Source: Bacillus sp. ISL-7 (GTDB taxonomy: Bacteria > Bacillota > Bacilli > Bacillales_B > DSM-18226). From it: a DNA stretch of 64,000 bases. Positions within the stretch are counted from its first letter, which is position 1; every line of letters begins with the position of its first letter. The notes below the pieces were generated by a model. It was not told the DNA's origin and made no database searches. It was given only the letters and a program-made list of their open reading frames with translations. The stretch lies in NCBI RefSeq assembly GCF_018613065.1, contig NZ_JAGGQW010000002.1, positions 1 to 64,000 on the forward strand. The letters run 5' to 3'. Position numbers and translations under genes: made by a program. Of this stretch, positions 54,770 through 63,309 are shown piece after piece.

Positions 54770-55471
54770 ATGATGAAAACAAACTTTTTAGCATGGATTC
54801 AAGAAGGTAATATCACCGTTCCAACATTATTATTTTCTGAATACCGTAATCTAAATTTAAATGAATTTGAACTTGTTCTTTTATTAAATATACTAACCTT
54901 TTTAGAAAAGGGGCATGAATTCCCTACACCAGATGAGTTATCGGCACGAATGACGATTTCCATTTCGGAATGTAATGAAATGCTTAGAAAGTTGATTCAA
55001 AGAGGTTTTATCGAAATTACCGATGAATATACGAATGAAGGTATCCGATATGAAAAGTATTCTGTCATCCCTTTATGGGAAAGACTTGTTGAACATTTCT
55101 TGAAAAATAATAAAAGTAATAAGGAAACAGATAAGAAAGCAGACGAAACCGACCTTTATACTTGCTTTGAGAAGGAATTTGGCCGACCGTTATCTCCATT
55201 TGAATGTGAATCCCTAGCCATGTGGATGGATGATGATCATCACGCCCCAATTATTATCAAAGCAGCTTTACGGGAAGCTGTAATGTCTGGAAAATTAAAC
55301 TTCCGGTATATTGATAGAATTCTTTTTGAGTGGAAGAAAAATGGGATAAAAACGATTGAGCAAGCGAAAACCCATGGACTTAAATTTCGTCAAAAGCAAA
55401 CACCTAATGGAACTGTGAAGGGTGAAACACATCAACCAACTGTGCCCTTTTACAATTGGTTAGAACAATAA
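54770..55471 (+). CDS. dnaD: DNA replication initiation protein DnaD
   Basis: Primosome protein of 233 residues (B. subtilis 232). Residues 1-120 form the winged-helix DDBH1 domain (with NEFELVLLLNILTFLEKGHEFPTPDELS), and 140-205 the DDBH2 domain with the conserved DRILFEWKKNGIKTIEQAK motif near 184-202 that binds DNA. It loads the replicative helicase with DnaB and DnaI at oriC and PriA-dependent restarts. ATG at 54770 follows GGAGGTG; a second ATG follows at 54773. nth is next after a short terminator. Confidence 0.95.
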   Translation: MMKTNFLAWIQEGNITVPTLLFSEYRNLNLNEFELVLLLNILTFLEKGHEFPTPDELSARMTISISECNEMLRKLIQRGFIEITDEYTNEGIRYEKYSVIPLWERLVEHFLKNNKSNKETDKKADETDLYTCFEKEFGRPLSPFECESLAMWMDDDHHAPIIIKAALREAVMSGKLNFRYIDRILFEWKKNGIKTIEQAKTHGLKFRQKQTPNGTVKGETHQPTVPFYNWLEQ

Positions 55472-55478
55472 TTTGATT

Positions 55479-55505
55479 AACGAGGGAGTTATCTCTCGTT
55501 TTATT
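55479..55505 (+). terminator. Terminator between dnaD and nth
   Basis: AACGAGGGA/TCTCTCGTT stem with a four-base loop (one G-T pair) and TTTATT tail. Confidence 0.65.
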
Positions 55506-55531
55506 CATTTTAATAATAGTAGGTGATAGAT

Positions 55532-56194
55532 ATGTTGAATAATACCCAAATCCGTTATTGCCTTGATCAAATGGGTGCGATGTTTCCAGAGGCCCACTGT
55601 GAATTAAATCATTCAAATCCATTCGAACTAGTCATTGCTGTGGCCTTATCGGCACAATGTACCGATGTGCTCGTAAATAAAGTGACTAAATCGTTATTTG
55701 AAAAATACAAAATACCTGAGGATTATCTTGAGGTTTCACTAGAAGAATTACAAAACGACATACGTTCGATTGGCCTTTACCGAAATAAAGCTAAAAACAT
55801 TCAAAGCCTTTCCCGAATGGTATTAGAAGAGTATAAAGGTGAAATCCCAATGGATCGTGATGAGTTAACAAAGCTGCCTGGTGTGGGCAGGAAAACAGCA
55901 AATGTAGTTGTGTCCGTTGCTTTTAATGTACCTGCTATAGCAGTAGATACTCACGTTGAAAGAGTGAGTAAGCGTTTAGGGATTTGCCGTTGGAAGGATT
56001 CTGTACTCGAAGTGGAAAAAACATTAATGAGGAAGATCCCAAAAGACGAATGGTCAGTTACACATCATCGCTTGATATTTTTCGGCCGCTATCATTGTAA
56101 AGCCCAAAATCCACAATGTCCAAGCTGCCCACTAGTAGGGCTATGCAGGGAGGGTAAAAAGCGGATGAAAGGTCAGGTATCTATCAGTGGTTAA
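55532..56194 (+). CDS. nth: Endonuclease III
   Basis: Base-excision repair glycosylase/AP lyase for oxidised pyrimidines, 220 residues. Helix-hairpin-helix LPGVGRKTANVV near 110-121 with the catalytic lysine in GRKTA, the catalytic aspartate in AVDTHVERVS near 136-145, and the four cysteines of the iron-sulfur cluster in CKAQNPQCPSCPLVGLC near the C terminus with spacing 6-2-5. ATG at 55532 follows AGGTGAT. It overlaps ypoC by eight bases. Confidence 0.96.
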   Translation: MLNNTQIRYCLDQMGAMFPEAHCELNHSNPFELVIAVALSAQCTDVLVNKVTKSLFEKYKIPEDYLEVSLEELQNDIRSIGLYRNKAKNIQSLSRMVLEEYKGEIPMDRDELTKLPGVGRKTANVVVSVAFNVPAIAVDTHVERVSKRLGICRWKDSVLEVEKTLMRKIPKDEWSVTHHRLIFFGRYHCKAQNPQCPSCPLVGLCREGKKRMKGQVSISG

Positions 56195-56549
56195 AAAGGT
56201 TGAGAACATTTCCAGCCTATTGAAGGAATGGGAAAATAGTAAGGTCCAACTCGAAGCATTATTTCGTGAACGAGATTATCAAAACGCAAAAGTGTTGATG
56301 GAAAAGGGAATTTTAATGTTTATTCAGTTCTTGTCTTGGTCAAATGAATTGCCTGCAACTCTGGATGAACCTTTTAACTCTTATAAATTTGAGTTTAAAC
56401 CTGTCAATGTGGAAGAACGGTTAGGTTTTATCATGTCTAGACCAAATCTATATCATTCATATCGGCAGTTATCAGAGTTAATGGTTGAGCAAGAAAAGCT
56501 GTATTCGAAAAGAAGAATACTAAAAAAAGCGTCTAAACCTAAAGGTTAG
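56187..56549 (+). CDS. ypoC: YpoC-family protein
   Basis: Soluble, helical protein of 120 residues: MVKKVENISSLLKEWENSKVQLEALFRERD and, near the C terminus, MSRPNLYHSYRQLSELMVEQEKLYSKR. It begins with GTG inside the end of nth, so translation is coupled. Position between nth and ponA is that of ypoC in B. subtilis, although this protein may be shorter. No motif suggests an enzyme. It ends at a strong terminator shared with ponA. Confidence 0.8.
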   Translation: MVKKVENISSLLKEWENSKVQLEALFRERDYQNAKVLMEKGILMFIQFLSWSNELPATLDEPFNSYKFEFKPVNVEERLGFIMSRPNLYHSYRQLSELMVEQEKLYSKRRILKKASKPKG

Positions 56550-56560
56550 ACGCTTTTTTA
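56523..56560. terminator. Bidirectional terminator ypoC / ponA
   Basis: Perfect 16-pair stem AAAAAGCGTCTAAACC/GGTTTAGACGCTTTTT-like with a TAAA loop. Confidence 0.92.
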
Positions 56561-56573
56561 CTATTCTTTTTAG

Positions 56574-59318
56574 TTAGGGTAATGTTGTAGGTGTACCTGA
56601 ATTTGCTCCATTTACTGTCCCATTGTCGACCGGGGTATCTGGTGGAGTAGTAACGCCGTCATCTTGGTTGTCAGTACCTGTGCCATTCCCAGTACCATCA
56701 CCATTACCAGTATCGTTGCCAGTACCATTCCCAGTACCAGTACCAGTACCAGTACCAGTACCAGTACCAGTACCAGTACCAGTACCAGTACCAGTACCAG
56801 TACCAGTACCATCGCCATTACCAGTACCAGTACCATCGCCATTACCGTTGCCATTACCAGTACCGTTGCCATTACCGGTACCATTCCCATTGCCGTTCCC
56901 GTTTCCATTTCCTGGATTTGTACCATTGCCAGGATTGGTATTACCTGGGTTTTCTTCTTGAATAGGTAGTGGTATGTCAATTGCAGCAGTTGCTGGATTA
57001 CTAGTTCGATCACCACTGATTGCCACAATCGTGAAAGAATATTTAGTACCAGGTACTGCAGGGATGCTTAAAGATGTTTCTGCTTGATTATATTGCTTTT
57101 GACCAGTCCCGCTATTTACCGTTACAGAGAAAGTAACATTTGCCTCTTTTGAATTATTGTAATCCCATGTTAAGGTAATATTTTTATTTACTTCATCATA
57201 TTTGGCATTTAGTTTTTTCGGAGCATTCAGTTTGTCATACCTTTGGGAGACACGTTTAGGTGCATGACCTTTCACAGCATACTCAGTAATAACTTGACTT
57301 CCAGGGGTATATTTACTTGCCAATACCGGCGGCATGGAGCCTCTTTCAATACTTACTCTTTGAACGCTGTTTGGCATAGTAAAGTCAGGTGTATCGATAT
57401 CCTTTGATACATGTTCCATTAAGTTTTTAAAAATTAATTGGGCTAAACGTTGATTATTTCCGACCGCGTTGATAGGTGTACTTCGGTTTTTGTATCCTGT
57501 CCAAATAGACGCAGTGTAATTAGTTGTATATCCAGTAAACCAGGCATCAGGAACGGACCTGCTGCTCGGAATACCCCATTTTTGTATTTCCTCATCTGTA
57601 TAATTCGTTGTACCGGTCTTACCGGCGATTGGAAGTCCGGGAACTTTTGCCCTTGTTCCTGTCCCAGGAGATACGAGGACACTTTTTAACATATCGGTAA
57701 TCATAAAAGCGGTCGAATCTTTCATTACCACTTTTGGTTCAGGTTCTGTGCTAATAAAGGTTCCATCACGCAACTTGATTTTTCTAATAGCATGTGGTTT
57801 TGTATAAATGCCATTATTGCCAAAGGCGCTATAGGCACCAGCCATTTCAAGTGGGGAAACCCCCGTTTTAAAACCGCCAATTGCGTAGGATTCAAAAATT
57901 TCTTTTAAAGGAATACCTAAACCAACTGCAAAGTCTTTCGCTTTTTCAAGACCAACCTGCTGTAGAGTCTGAACGGCTGGTGAGTTTCGTGATAATTGCA
58001 GTGCAGTTCTAATCGTCATCGGTCCTTTATAGCTTTGGTCCCAGTTCCCAAACTTTTTCCCAGATGAATAGGTTATTGGTTTATCCTCAATCATTTCAAA
58101 GGTTCCCCAATTTAAATATTCAATCGCGGGAGCATAATCAAGCACAGGCTTGATTGTTGAACCTGGTTGACGTTGTGTATCGATGGCATAGTTAAACCCA
58201 CGTTTTACTTTCTGGTTCCTTCCGCCTCCAATTGCCCGAATTTCTCCAGTTTTTGTATCAAGGAGAGCAACCCCAGCTTGGAATTCATCATCAGGATAAT
58301 CAATAATGTCTGATTTATTAAGAATGTCTTCAACATATGATTGCGCATCTGGATCTAGAGTCGTATGGATTGTTAAACCATCTGTAAAGATATCAAAATC
58401 AGATGTTTCTTTCACTTCATCAATAACTGCATCCACAAATGAATCAAAGGGTTTTTCATTAACTTTACGTTGTTGTTCATTTAGAACGGTCGACTTAACT
58501 GAAACCTTTTTCGCATTTTCCATCTCTTTCTTAGAAATAAAACCATGCTGGTGCATTAACGTCAAGACAATATTTCGTCTCTTCTCAGCTAAATCAGGAT
58601 GATCGAATGGGTTATAATTATTAGGACTTTGCGGCATCCCAGCAATTTGGGCAGCCTCTGATAATGTTAAATCTTTTAATTCTTTTCCATAATAAATTTT
58701 TGCGGCAGTTGCAATACCGTGGCTATTTTCAGAAACATAAACCTTATTTACATACATCTCGAAAATCTGGTGTTTAGTATATTGCTGTTCAAGCTGATAA
58801 GAGAGCCAGGCTTCTTCGACTTTCCGCTTTAAGGTTTTTTCGGGAGTTAAAAATGAGTTTTTAACCACTTGTTGTGTGATTGTGCTGGCACCTTCAGATC
58901 CAAATCCATGTTGGATATTAGCTAAAACAGCACCGCCTAATCTAATCGGGTCAATACCATGGTGTTTGTAGAAACGGTAATCCTCGGTTGCCAAAATGGC
59001 ATTTTCAACTACTTGTGGTATGTCTTTGTAATTTACATATTCCCGATTAACTGCACCTACTTCAGTAATCAACTTGTCATCTTTATCTAAAATCTTCGAA
59101 GGGATTGGATCTTTTAATAATTTTGGGTCAAGTACGGGAGCATCCTTTACTAAGTAGGCGAAAGTCCCCACTCCCGAAAGTATTCCAATAATACCAAGGG
59201 CCACTAGGGTTAGAAAAATTTTCTTTATTAATCCACCCGATTTTTTCTTGGTTTTTGGTTTACCTTTGGTTTGGAGTTTCTTTCGGCGCTCCTCTCTTGA
59301 TTGGTACTGTTCTGACAT
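56574..59318 (-). CDS. ponA: Class A penicillin-binding protein 1
   Basis: Bifunctional transglycosylase/transpeptidase of 914 residues (same as B. subtilis PonA). Order: basic cytoplasmic tail, membrane helix (about 30-57), GT51 domain with catalytic Glu112 in TEDYRF and GASTITQQVVKN; transpeptidase domain with Ser387/Lys390 in GSTIK, SRN at 443-445 and KTG at 567-569; a fibronectin type III domain (about 699-784); and a 115-residue tail of Gly, Asn, Thr and Asp. The ATG at 59318 follows AAAGGAAGGA; the frame is open to 59351, overlapping the recU stop. Cotranscribed with recU as in B. subtilis. Confidence 0.96.
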   Translation of the reverse strand: MSEQYQSREERRKKLQTKGKPKTKKKSGGLIKKIFLTLVALGIIGILSGVGTFAYLVKDAPVLDPKLLKDPIPSKILDKDDKLITEVGAVNREYVNYKDIPQVVENAILATEDYRFYKHHGIDPIRLGGAVLANIQHGFGSEGASTITQQVVKNSFLTPEKTLKRKVEEAWLSYQLEQQYTKHQIFEMYVNKVYVSENSHGIATAAKIYYGKELKDLTLSEAAQIAGMPQSPNNYNPFDHPDLAEKRRNIVLTLMHQHGFISKKEMENAKKVSVKSTVLNEQQRKVNEKPFDSFVDAVIDEVKETSDFDIFTDGLTIHTTLDPDAQSYVEDILNKSDIIDYPDDEFQAGVALLDTKTGEIRAIGGGRNQKVKRGFNYAIDTQRQPGSTIKPVLDYAPAIEYLNWGTFEMIEDKPITYSSGKKFGNWDQSYKGPMTIRTALQLSRNSPAVQTLQQVGLEKAKDFAVGLGIPLKEIFESYAIGGFKTGVSPLEMAGAYSAFGNNGIYTKPHAIRKIKLRDGTFISTEPEPKVVMKDSTAFMITDMLKSVLVSPGTGTRAKVPGLPIAGKTGTTNYTDEEIQKWGIPSSRSVPDAWFTGYTTNYTASIWTGYKNRSTPINAVGNNQRLAQLIFKNLMEHVSKDIDTPDFTMPNSVQRVSIERGSMPPVLASKYTPGSQVITEYAVKGHAPKRVSQRYDKLNAPKKLNAKYDEVNKNITLTWDYNNSKEANVTFSVTVNSGTGQKQYNQAETSLSIPAVPGTKYSFTIVAISGDRTSNPATAAIDIPLPIQEENPGNTNPGNGTNPGNGNGNGNGNGTGNGNGTGNGNGNGDGTGTGNGDGTGTGTGTGTGTGTGTGTGTGTGTGTGNGTGNDTGNGDGTGNGTGTDNQDDGVTTPPDTPVDNGTVNGANSGTPTTLP
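56731..56808. repeat. 13-copy hexamer array in the ponA tail
   Basis: Thirteen perfect copies of CCAGTA on the plus strand, encoding Gly-Thr repeats on the minus strand, inside a longer imperfect hexamer region (about 56690-56920, with Gly-Asn and Gly-Asp variants). Unit length 6 keeps the frame when copies are gained or lost. Confidence 0.92.
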
Positions 59319-59347
59319 GGTAATATTCCTTCCTTTCAAGCCTTTTC

Positions 59348-59959
59348 TCAATTATGAAGCTTATCTATAATTTTAATATAGTCAATTCGCGGTTGAAAAC
59401 CAAGTGGGATCTGATGTCCTTGTAGTTCCACTTCCTCTTTGGTTATTGATTTTCTGCCGCCATTATTCATTCGTTTCCAAAATGTTAACAAGTGTTTTGC
59501 TTCGAGTAAAAAAACCTGCTCATATCTTGTAAAACGAAGGATAACAAAACAAATACCTCCTTGATCCAGGACTTCTTCCATATGCTGTATCTGGTGTTGA
59601 TGGAAATTCTTTAATGGAAAAGAGGTAGGGTTCTGTGTTTCTTTAGCTTCGAAATCAATATACTTTCCTTTATAAACACCATTATAATCCGTGGTGGAGG
59701 CAAGTTTGAAATATGCCTCTTTAATTACAGCAGCACTGCGGTTTGGATAATCAACTTGGACAATTTGAACCGGCGTTGGTTTCTTATGAATAACAGCTAC
59801 TTTTCTCGCACGGTAATATTCATTTGTCTCATTTAAATCTTCCTCAAGTGTCATTCCTCTGTTACTATAAGAGCCATTTTTCTTTTTTTTATTATTGATA
59901 TTTTCTGTGTTCTGTTCTCTTGGTAAGTATCTTTTTCCATTTGGATAGTTAAAGTTCAC
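59348..59959 (-). CDS. recU: Holliday junction resolvase RecU
   Basis: Holliday junction resolvase and recombination modulator, 203 residues (B. subtilis 206). N-terminal [15 protein letters not shown] segment, catalytic [18 protein letters not shown] motif near 90-108 with acidic residues of the nuclease core, and the [14 protein letters not shown] motif near 120-134. The start is GTG at 59959 after GAGAGGTG on the minus strand. It also affects chromosome segregation. The stop codon lies 29 bases before the ponA start. Confidence 0.95.
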   Translation of the reverse strand: MNFNYPNGKRYLPREQNTENINNKKKKNGSYSNRGMTLEEDLNETNEYYRARKVAVIHKKPTPVQIVQVDYPNRSAAVIKEAYFKLASTTDYNGVYKGKYIDFEAKETQNPTSFPLKNFHQHQIQHMEEVLDQGGICFVILRFTRYEQVFLLEAKHLLTFWKRMNNGGRKSITKEEVELQGHQIPLGFQPRIDYIKIIDKLHN

Positions 59960-60155
59960 GTTTTACACCTCTCAAACTCTTCCTTATCATATCAAATCTT
60001 GAAGAGAATGGGGTGTATAAAATACATTTGCATACACACTCTAATAACAATTGTACTGTGACTGCTAAATTTATACATGATGCATTTCTCATAAAAGAAT
60101 TTAAACTCAATCATAGTACTAATAATCTATTAAAAAAACTTAAGGGAAGATGAAT

Positions 60156-61133
60156 ATGAATCATCTTACAATACAGGAACGAACAATCATTCGTCAAATT
60201 CAAGAGGAAACCAATAAAAAAAATGTCGATAATATCTCAAGGACTGAAGCATACTTTTCTTTTTTTAAGAAACATCCAGATATCATTTGGTCTTTCTTAG
60301 CAAGCATGGTATCTAGGAATGGGGGGTGGAATATGTGTGACCTCCAAGGGTCAATATTTCCTCAATTATTAACGGACATGACGAGAAAGCAGCTTTTCCT
60401 TACCTATGAGCGGGCAAATTGGTTGATTTTCCATGATGTCTATCCCCAGTTATTGGTCTACCAATATTCGACGAAATTAAATCGAAAAATGTTTCATTTA
60501 CTCCCTTATTTTCATGTTTCTACGTTTATCCAAAAAGAATGGTTCCGATATTGGAAAGAAAATGATAAGAACAGACTGACCACTTCATTAATCATAAATG
60601 AACAAAATGTCATTCAAACACCGGTTATTGATCACCCTCTATATAAGAAAAAGGTTTTCCAATCGAAGCTTTTTTCTTTTCAAGATTGGTTTCATTTCAG
60701 TTGTGTCCTATTTCCAACCTGCGGGGGAGAAGTATATGGGGCAAGTGCAAATGGTTTCAAATCACTTTCAAAAAGAATCAACCTGGGTAAAAGACTAGCC
60801 AGCATACTTTTTCATCCACGGCTATTTCCTTATTTTTATGAATTCGCTGAAAAAACGCCGCATACTGGTTCAAGAAATGATTATGAACAATATTTTAAAA
60901 TAAAAACTGGCCTGAAAACCCCGATTTTGCGAGTGAGTTTCCCAGTTATAAAGCATAATCAACATAAATATGAGGATTGGAGTACGCAACGCAGAGTATC
61001 CCCCTTCTTGTTGTATCTTCCCGCACGACATCGTCACCCCATTCACCTTACTGATTGGTACTTTGCTAAATCAAACCAACTTCAATTAATGTTGGCCCTC
61101 CAAAAGACCTTGCAGCTAAAAAAATGGAAATAA
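60156..61133 (+). CDS. yppC: YppC-family protein (DUF2515)
   Basis: Large soluble protein of 325 residues of unknown function, found opposite recU-ponA as in B. subtilis. Features seen: SRTEAYFSFFKKHPDIIWSFLASMVSRNGGWNMCDLQG near residues 27-64, and a SRNDYEQYFKIKTGLKTP region near 240-257. No catalytic motif was recognised. ATG at 60156 is chosen over the ATG at 60150, which is too close to AAGGGA. A stem with T tail lies right after the stop. Confidence 0.83.
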   Translation: MNHLTIQERTIIRQIQEETNKKNVDNISRTEAYFSFFKKHPDIIWSFLASMVSRNGGWNMCDLQGSIFPQLLTDMTRKQLFLTYERANWLIFHDVYPQLLVYQYSTKLNRKMFHLLPYFHVSTFIQKEWFRYWKENDKNRLTTSLIINEQNVIQTPVIDHPLYKKKVFQSKLFSFQDWFHFSCVLFPTCGGEVYGASANGFKSLSKRINLGKRLASILFHPRLFPYFYEFAEKTPHTGSRNDYEQYFKIKTGLKTPILRVSFPVIKHNQHKYEDWSTQRRVSPFLLYLPARHRHPIHLTDWYFAKSNQLQLMLALQKTLQLKKWK

Positions 61134-61165
61134 AAAAGCAGGGGAAGTGTCCCTTGCTTTTTGGT
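61134..61165. terminator. Terminator between yppC and the sspM-like gene
   Basis: AAAAAGCA-GGG/CCC-TTGCTTTTT stem; convergent genes on both sides. Confidence 0.8.
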
Positions 61166-61171
61166 TGGTTG

Positions 61172-61285
61172 TTATTCGGCAGGTCGGTTTTCTCCCACAA
61201 GCTTTTTATCACCGTAGCCTGTTTTTGTTGCTGCATCAGATTGAACTGTTTGCTGCTTTTTGTTTTGTTTATTATTTTTTGACAT
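61172..61285 (-). CDS. sspM: Small acid-soluble spore protein, SspM-like
   Basis: Tiny protein of 37 residues, rich in Lys, Asn and Gln, MSKNNKQNKKQQTVQSDAAT at the start and ending DKKLVGENRPAE. The C terminus resembles SspM of B. subtilis, which ends with DKKL-GPNRPS and lies at the same place beside yppC. ATG at 61285 follows GGAGGTG on the minus strand. Such proteins are made in the forespore under sigma-G; a GCATG/CAAGCTA pair with an 18-base spacer (61305-61334) resembles a sigma-G promoter, but would start the RNA inside the ribosome binding site. Confidence 0.6.
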   Translation of the reverse strand: MSKNNKQNKKQQTVQSDAATKTGYGDKKLVGENRPAE

Positions 61286-61484
61286 TAAAAAACACCTCCA
61301 ACAATAGCTTGTGCGCTTTTTTATTTTTTCATGCAGGATTTAATTGATGTCGAATTACATGGAGGAAAATGCCATTTAACCACTACCTTTGACGAATAGC
61401 TTCTAGTTTTGTCAGGGTAGAAGGAAGCCGAAAAAAGAAAGAGAATAATTATACTTAATAGAAATTGCTGGGAGGGTTTAATAG

Positions 61485-61760
61485 ATGAATAAGCCATTGT
61501 CCGATAAGGAAAAGTTGATTTCAATGTTGTCAGAAATATACGATCAATTAGAAGAATTGGAAGTGGTGCTTGAAGCATCCTTCTCAGACCTGCGCAAAAG
61601 TTTAGACAAGAAAGAGCAGGCTAAGTTAATCGTATCAAAACAAAAACTAATGGGACTTGAACGGAGTATTGATAAAGTTAACTCCATATCTAATTTAGAG
61701 ATTGCTTGTGCCAATCCAAATCATGTGTCTAGAGCCCTACAACTTGAATTGGGCTATTAA
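61485..61760 (+). CDS. Small hypothetical coiled-coil protein
   Basis: Protein of 91 residues, charged and helical; a heptad-like pattern from about residue 10 to 70 suggests a coiled coil. ATG at 61485 follows GGGAGGG. Its position is that of yppD in B. subtilis, but I do not recall that sequence well enough to name it. No signal peptide or membrane segment. A palindromic terminator follows. Confidence 0.6.
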   Translation: MNKPLSDKEKLISMLSEIYDQLEELEVVLEASFSDLRKSLDKKEQAKLIVSKQKLMGLERSIDKVNSISNLEIACANPNHVSRALQLELGY

Positions 61761-61787
61761 TTGCCTATAAAATAATAGTAACGATTA

Positions 61788-61819
61788 AAGTAGCATAAAG
61801 ATCTTTGCTACTTTTTATT
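61788..61819 (+). terminator. Terminator after the small gene at 61485
   Basis: AAAGTAGCA-AAAGATCTTT-GCTACTTT near-perfect palindrome with one bulged T and a T tail. Confidence 0.85.
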
Positions 61820-61824
61820 TTTTA

Positions 61825-61914
61825 GGCTATGTTAAAGCTTATTGTTGATTTTGGCACAAGTTGATTGGAGCGAAGCGCCTGGAGCGGAAATCAACAGCCA
61901 AGTATAACAGAGCC
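61825..61914. repeat. Dispersed hairpin repeat, internally deleted copy
   Basis: Outer arms GGCTATGTTAAAGC...TTGTTGATTTT and AAATCAACAGCCAAGTATAACAGAGCC are inverted copies of each other; the inside reads TTGATTGGAGCG joined to AAGCGCCTGGAGCGG. This is the two ends of the longer copy at 63310-63454 joined together. A repeat family of this kind is common between genes in Bacillaceae. Confidence 0.8.
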
Positions 61915-61943
61915 ATTTTTTAAAGAAAGGGTTTATTAAAAAG

Positions 61944-62300
61944 ATGTATGAAGAAATTATCCAATTAACGGAAAAACTTTTAGCTTATAATAGTTTATTC
62001 ATGAAGTACTATCTAGAGGGAAGGGAGTCAGGGCTCAAGCATGATTTTCATGAAGTGATTAAGCCATTTGCAAATGAAGTTAAGGAAATAAATGACCAAT
62101 GGAAACATGCCATGAAGAAATGGCTGTCTGAAACGGACCATAAACATCTTCATTTAAAGCAAATCGACACGACATCTGAACATATTGACCAGTTGTCAAT
62201 TCAATCCTTTTTCCCGGAAACTAGCAAAACGAGATTTTTAAATGCAAATCGTACGGTTGAATTTTTCCTCTTGGAAATATTAAAAGAGGTTAAAAAATAG
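61944..62300 (+). CDS. yppE: YppE-family protein (DUF1798)
   Basis: Soluble four-helix protein of 118 residues, similar in size to YppE of B. subtilis (123). Starts MYEEIIQLTEKLLAYNSLFMKYY and has the FFPETSKTRFLNANRTVEFFL tail. ATG at 61944; AAAGAAAGGG lies about 14 bases before, rather far. It is followed by a perfect palindromic terminator shared with yppF. Function unknown. Confidence 0.82.
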   Translation: MYEEIIQLTEKLLAYNSLFMKYYLEGRESGLKHDFHEVIKPFANEVKEINDQWKHAMKKWLSETDHKHLHLKQIDTTSEHIDQLSIQSFFPETSKTRFLNANRTVEFFLLEILKEVKK

Positions 62301-62326
62301 AAAAGAGATGCAGCTGCATCTCTTTA
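62301..62326. terminator. Bidirectional terminator yppE / yppF
   Basis: AAAGAGATGCAGCTGCATCTCTTT is a perfect 24-base palindrome with A and T flanks. Confidence 0.85.
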
Positions 62327-62333
62327 ATTATTA

Positions 62334-62543
62334 TTAAGAATGTTCGATGAGGGAGTTTTCATTATCCGTTTCAGGTATTACCGCGCCTTGTTTTTCAAGT
62401 TCACGGACAAGAAGACGATATTCTTTAATGTTAATATCGTTTTGAATATACGCTTTCTTAGCAAAATCCATTAATGTATTAACATCATCTGGTGTATAAT
62501 CCCGACTTTGAATAAATTTGCTTTTTAATTCGCGAATGTCCAT
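62334..62543 (-). CDS. yppF: YppF-family small protein
   Basis: Protein of 69 residues with the typical YTPDDVNTLMDFAKKAYIQND and EYRLLVRELEKQGA segments. ATG at 62543 is chosen because AAGGAGGAG is nine bases upstream; the ATG at 62564 overlaps that site. No signal peptide. Its position matches yppF in B. subtilis. Function unknown. Confidence 0.78.
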   Translation of the reverse strand: MDIRELKSKFIQSRDYTPDDVNTLMDFAKKAYIQNDINIKEYRLLVRELEKQGAVIPETDNENSLIEHS

Positions 62544-62673
62544 ATCTATTAGCTCCTCCTTCATCCTTTTTTCTATCGTATCACGAAAATAAAGGATTCC
62601 TAGTTTTTAAAATATTTAAACTTCAGACAAAATTCTCGTCATTTTGACATAATTATTGTTTTTCAAAAGAATC

Positions 62674-62701
62674 ACCTTTCCTCTCTCTCCTTCATAATGT
62701 G
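62674..62701 (+). promoter_or_regulatory. Possible sigma-K promoter of yppG
   Basis: AC at 62674-62675, 17 bases, CATAATGTG at 62693-62701, close to the sigma-K form AC-N16/17-CATANNNTA with one mismatch; 33 bases before yppG. Confidence 0.35.
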
Positions 62702-62734
62702 TAGTAGATAAAAAAGCGGAGGAGATGTTTGCCC

Positions 62735-63298
62735 ATGTTTGGCAAAAAAAGGCCAGCTAATTACCTCAATTATGAATATTCGGGGCAAATGATGCAGCAA
62801 GGTCCAGTTGGTCAGATCAGGAATCAGCAGCTTTTTAATAGTAATCAACCCTTCCATTACCAAGCTCAGCCCCAAAACTATGATTGGACCGCTTATCAAC
62901 AACCCAATCAACAAATTCCTTATTACCCGCCAGTGTACCAGCAATATGGTCAAAACTATCAACCTGGCTACGTTTCTCAAAATACGCCATTCAATAGCCA
63001 GCCATTTTCGCAAAAAGATTCGCAATTCCTATTCCAGAACCCGTTACAGCCACAGGAAGAAATAGTTCAAAAACCACAGTATATGCCCATGAATGGTTAT
63101 CCAGTGATGAACCCTTATCCAAAGCAAAGTGCAACCTCAAAACAGCCAGGAGGAGTCCAATCGTTTATGAATTCCTTCAAGTCCCAAGATGGATCAGTGG
63201 ATATAAATAAAATGGTGAATACAGCAGGTCAAATGATGAATGCTGTAAATCAAGTATCATCACTTGTAAAGGGATTCGGTGGAATATTTAAGGCTTAA
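62735..63298 (+). CDS. yppG: YppG-like spore coat protein
   Basis: Protein of 187 residues, about 60 longer than B. subtilis YppG. N-terminal start MFGKKRP; a low-complexity region of Gln, Pro, Tyr and Asn from about 15 to 130; then the family domain QSFMNSFKSQDGSVDINKMVNTAGQMMNAVNQVSSLVKGFGGIFK. Such Tyr/Gln-rich chains are common in spore coats. ATG at 62735 follows GGAGGAG; the TTG at 62729 is too close. It ends twelve bases before the repeat at 63310. Confidence 0.85.
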   Translation: MFGKKRPANYLNYEYSGQMMQQGPVGQIRNQQLFNSNQPFHYQAQPQNYDWTAYQQPNQQIPYYPPVYQQYGQNYQPGYVSQNTPFNSQPFSQKDSQFLFQNPLQPQEEIVQKPQYMPMNGYPVMNPYPKQSATSKQPGGVQSFMNSFKSQDGSVDINKMVNTAGQMMNAVNQVSSLVKGFGGIFKA

Positions 63299-63309
63299 TA
63301 AAAACCCCA

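Noticed and set aside
56690..56920. CRISPR-like regular repeats
   Set aside because: Unit is six bases without spacers and is in frame inside ponA.
56623..56969. Plus-strand open frames of 100-110 codons opposite ponA with Pro-Val and Ser-Thr repeats
   Set aside because: They are the complement of the hexamer array in ponA, have no ribosome binding site and unnatural composition.
60051..60077. TTGTAC/TATACA promoter for yppC
   Set aside because: The spacer is only 15 bases; not strong enough to list.
61321..61578. Minus-strand frame of 85 codons opposite the gene at 61485
   Set aside because: No ribosome binding site, and it overlaps a better supported plus-strand gene.
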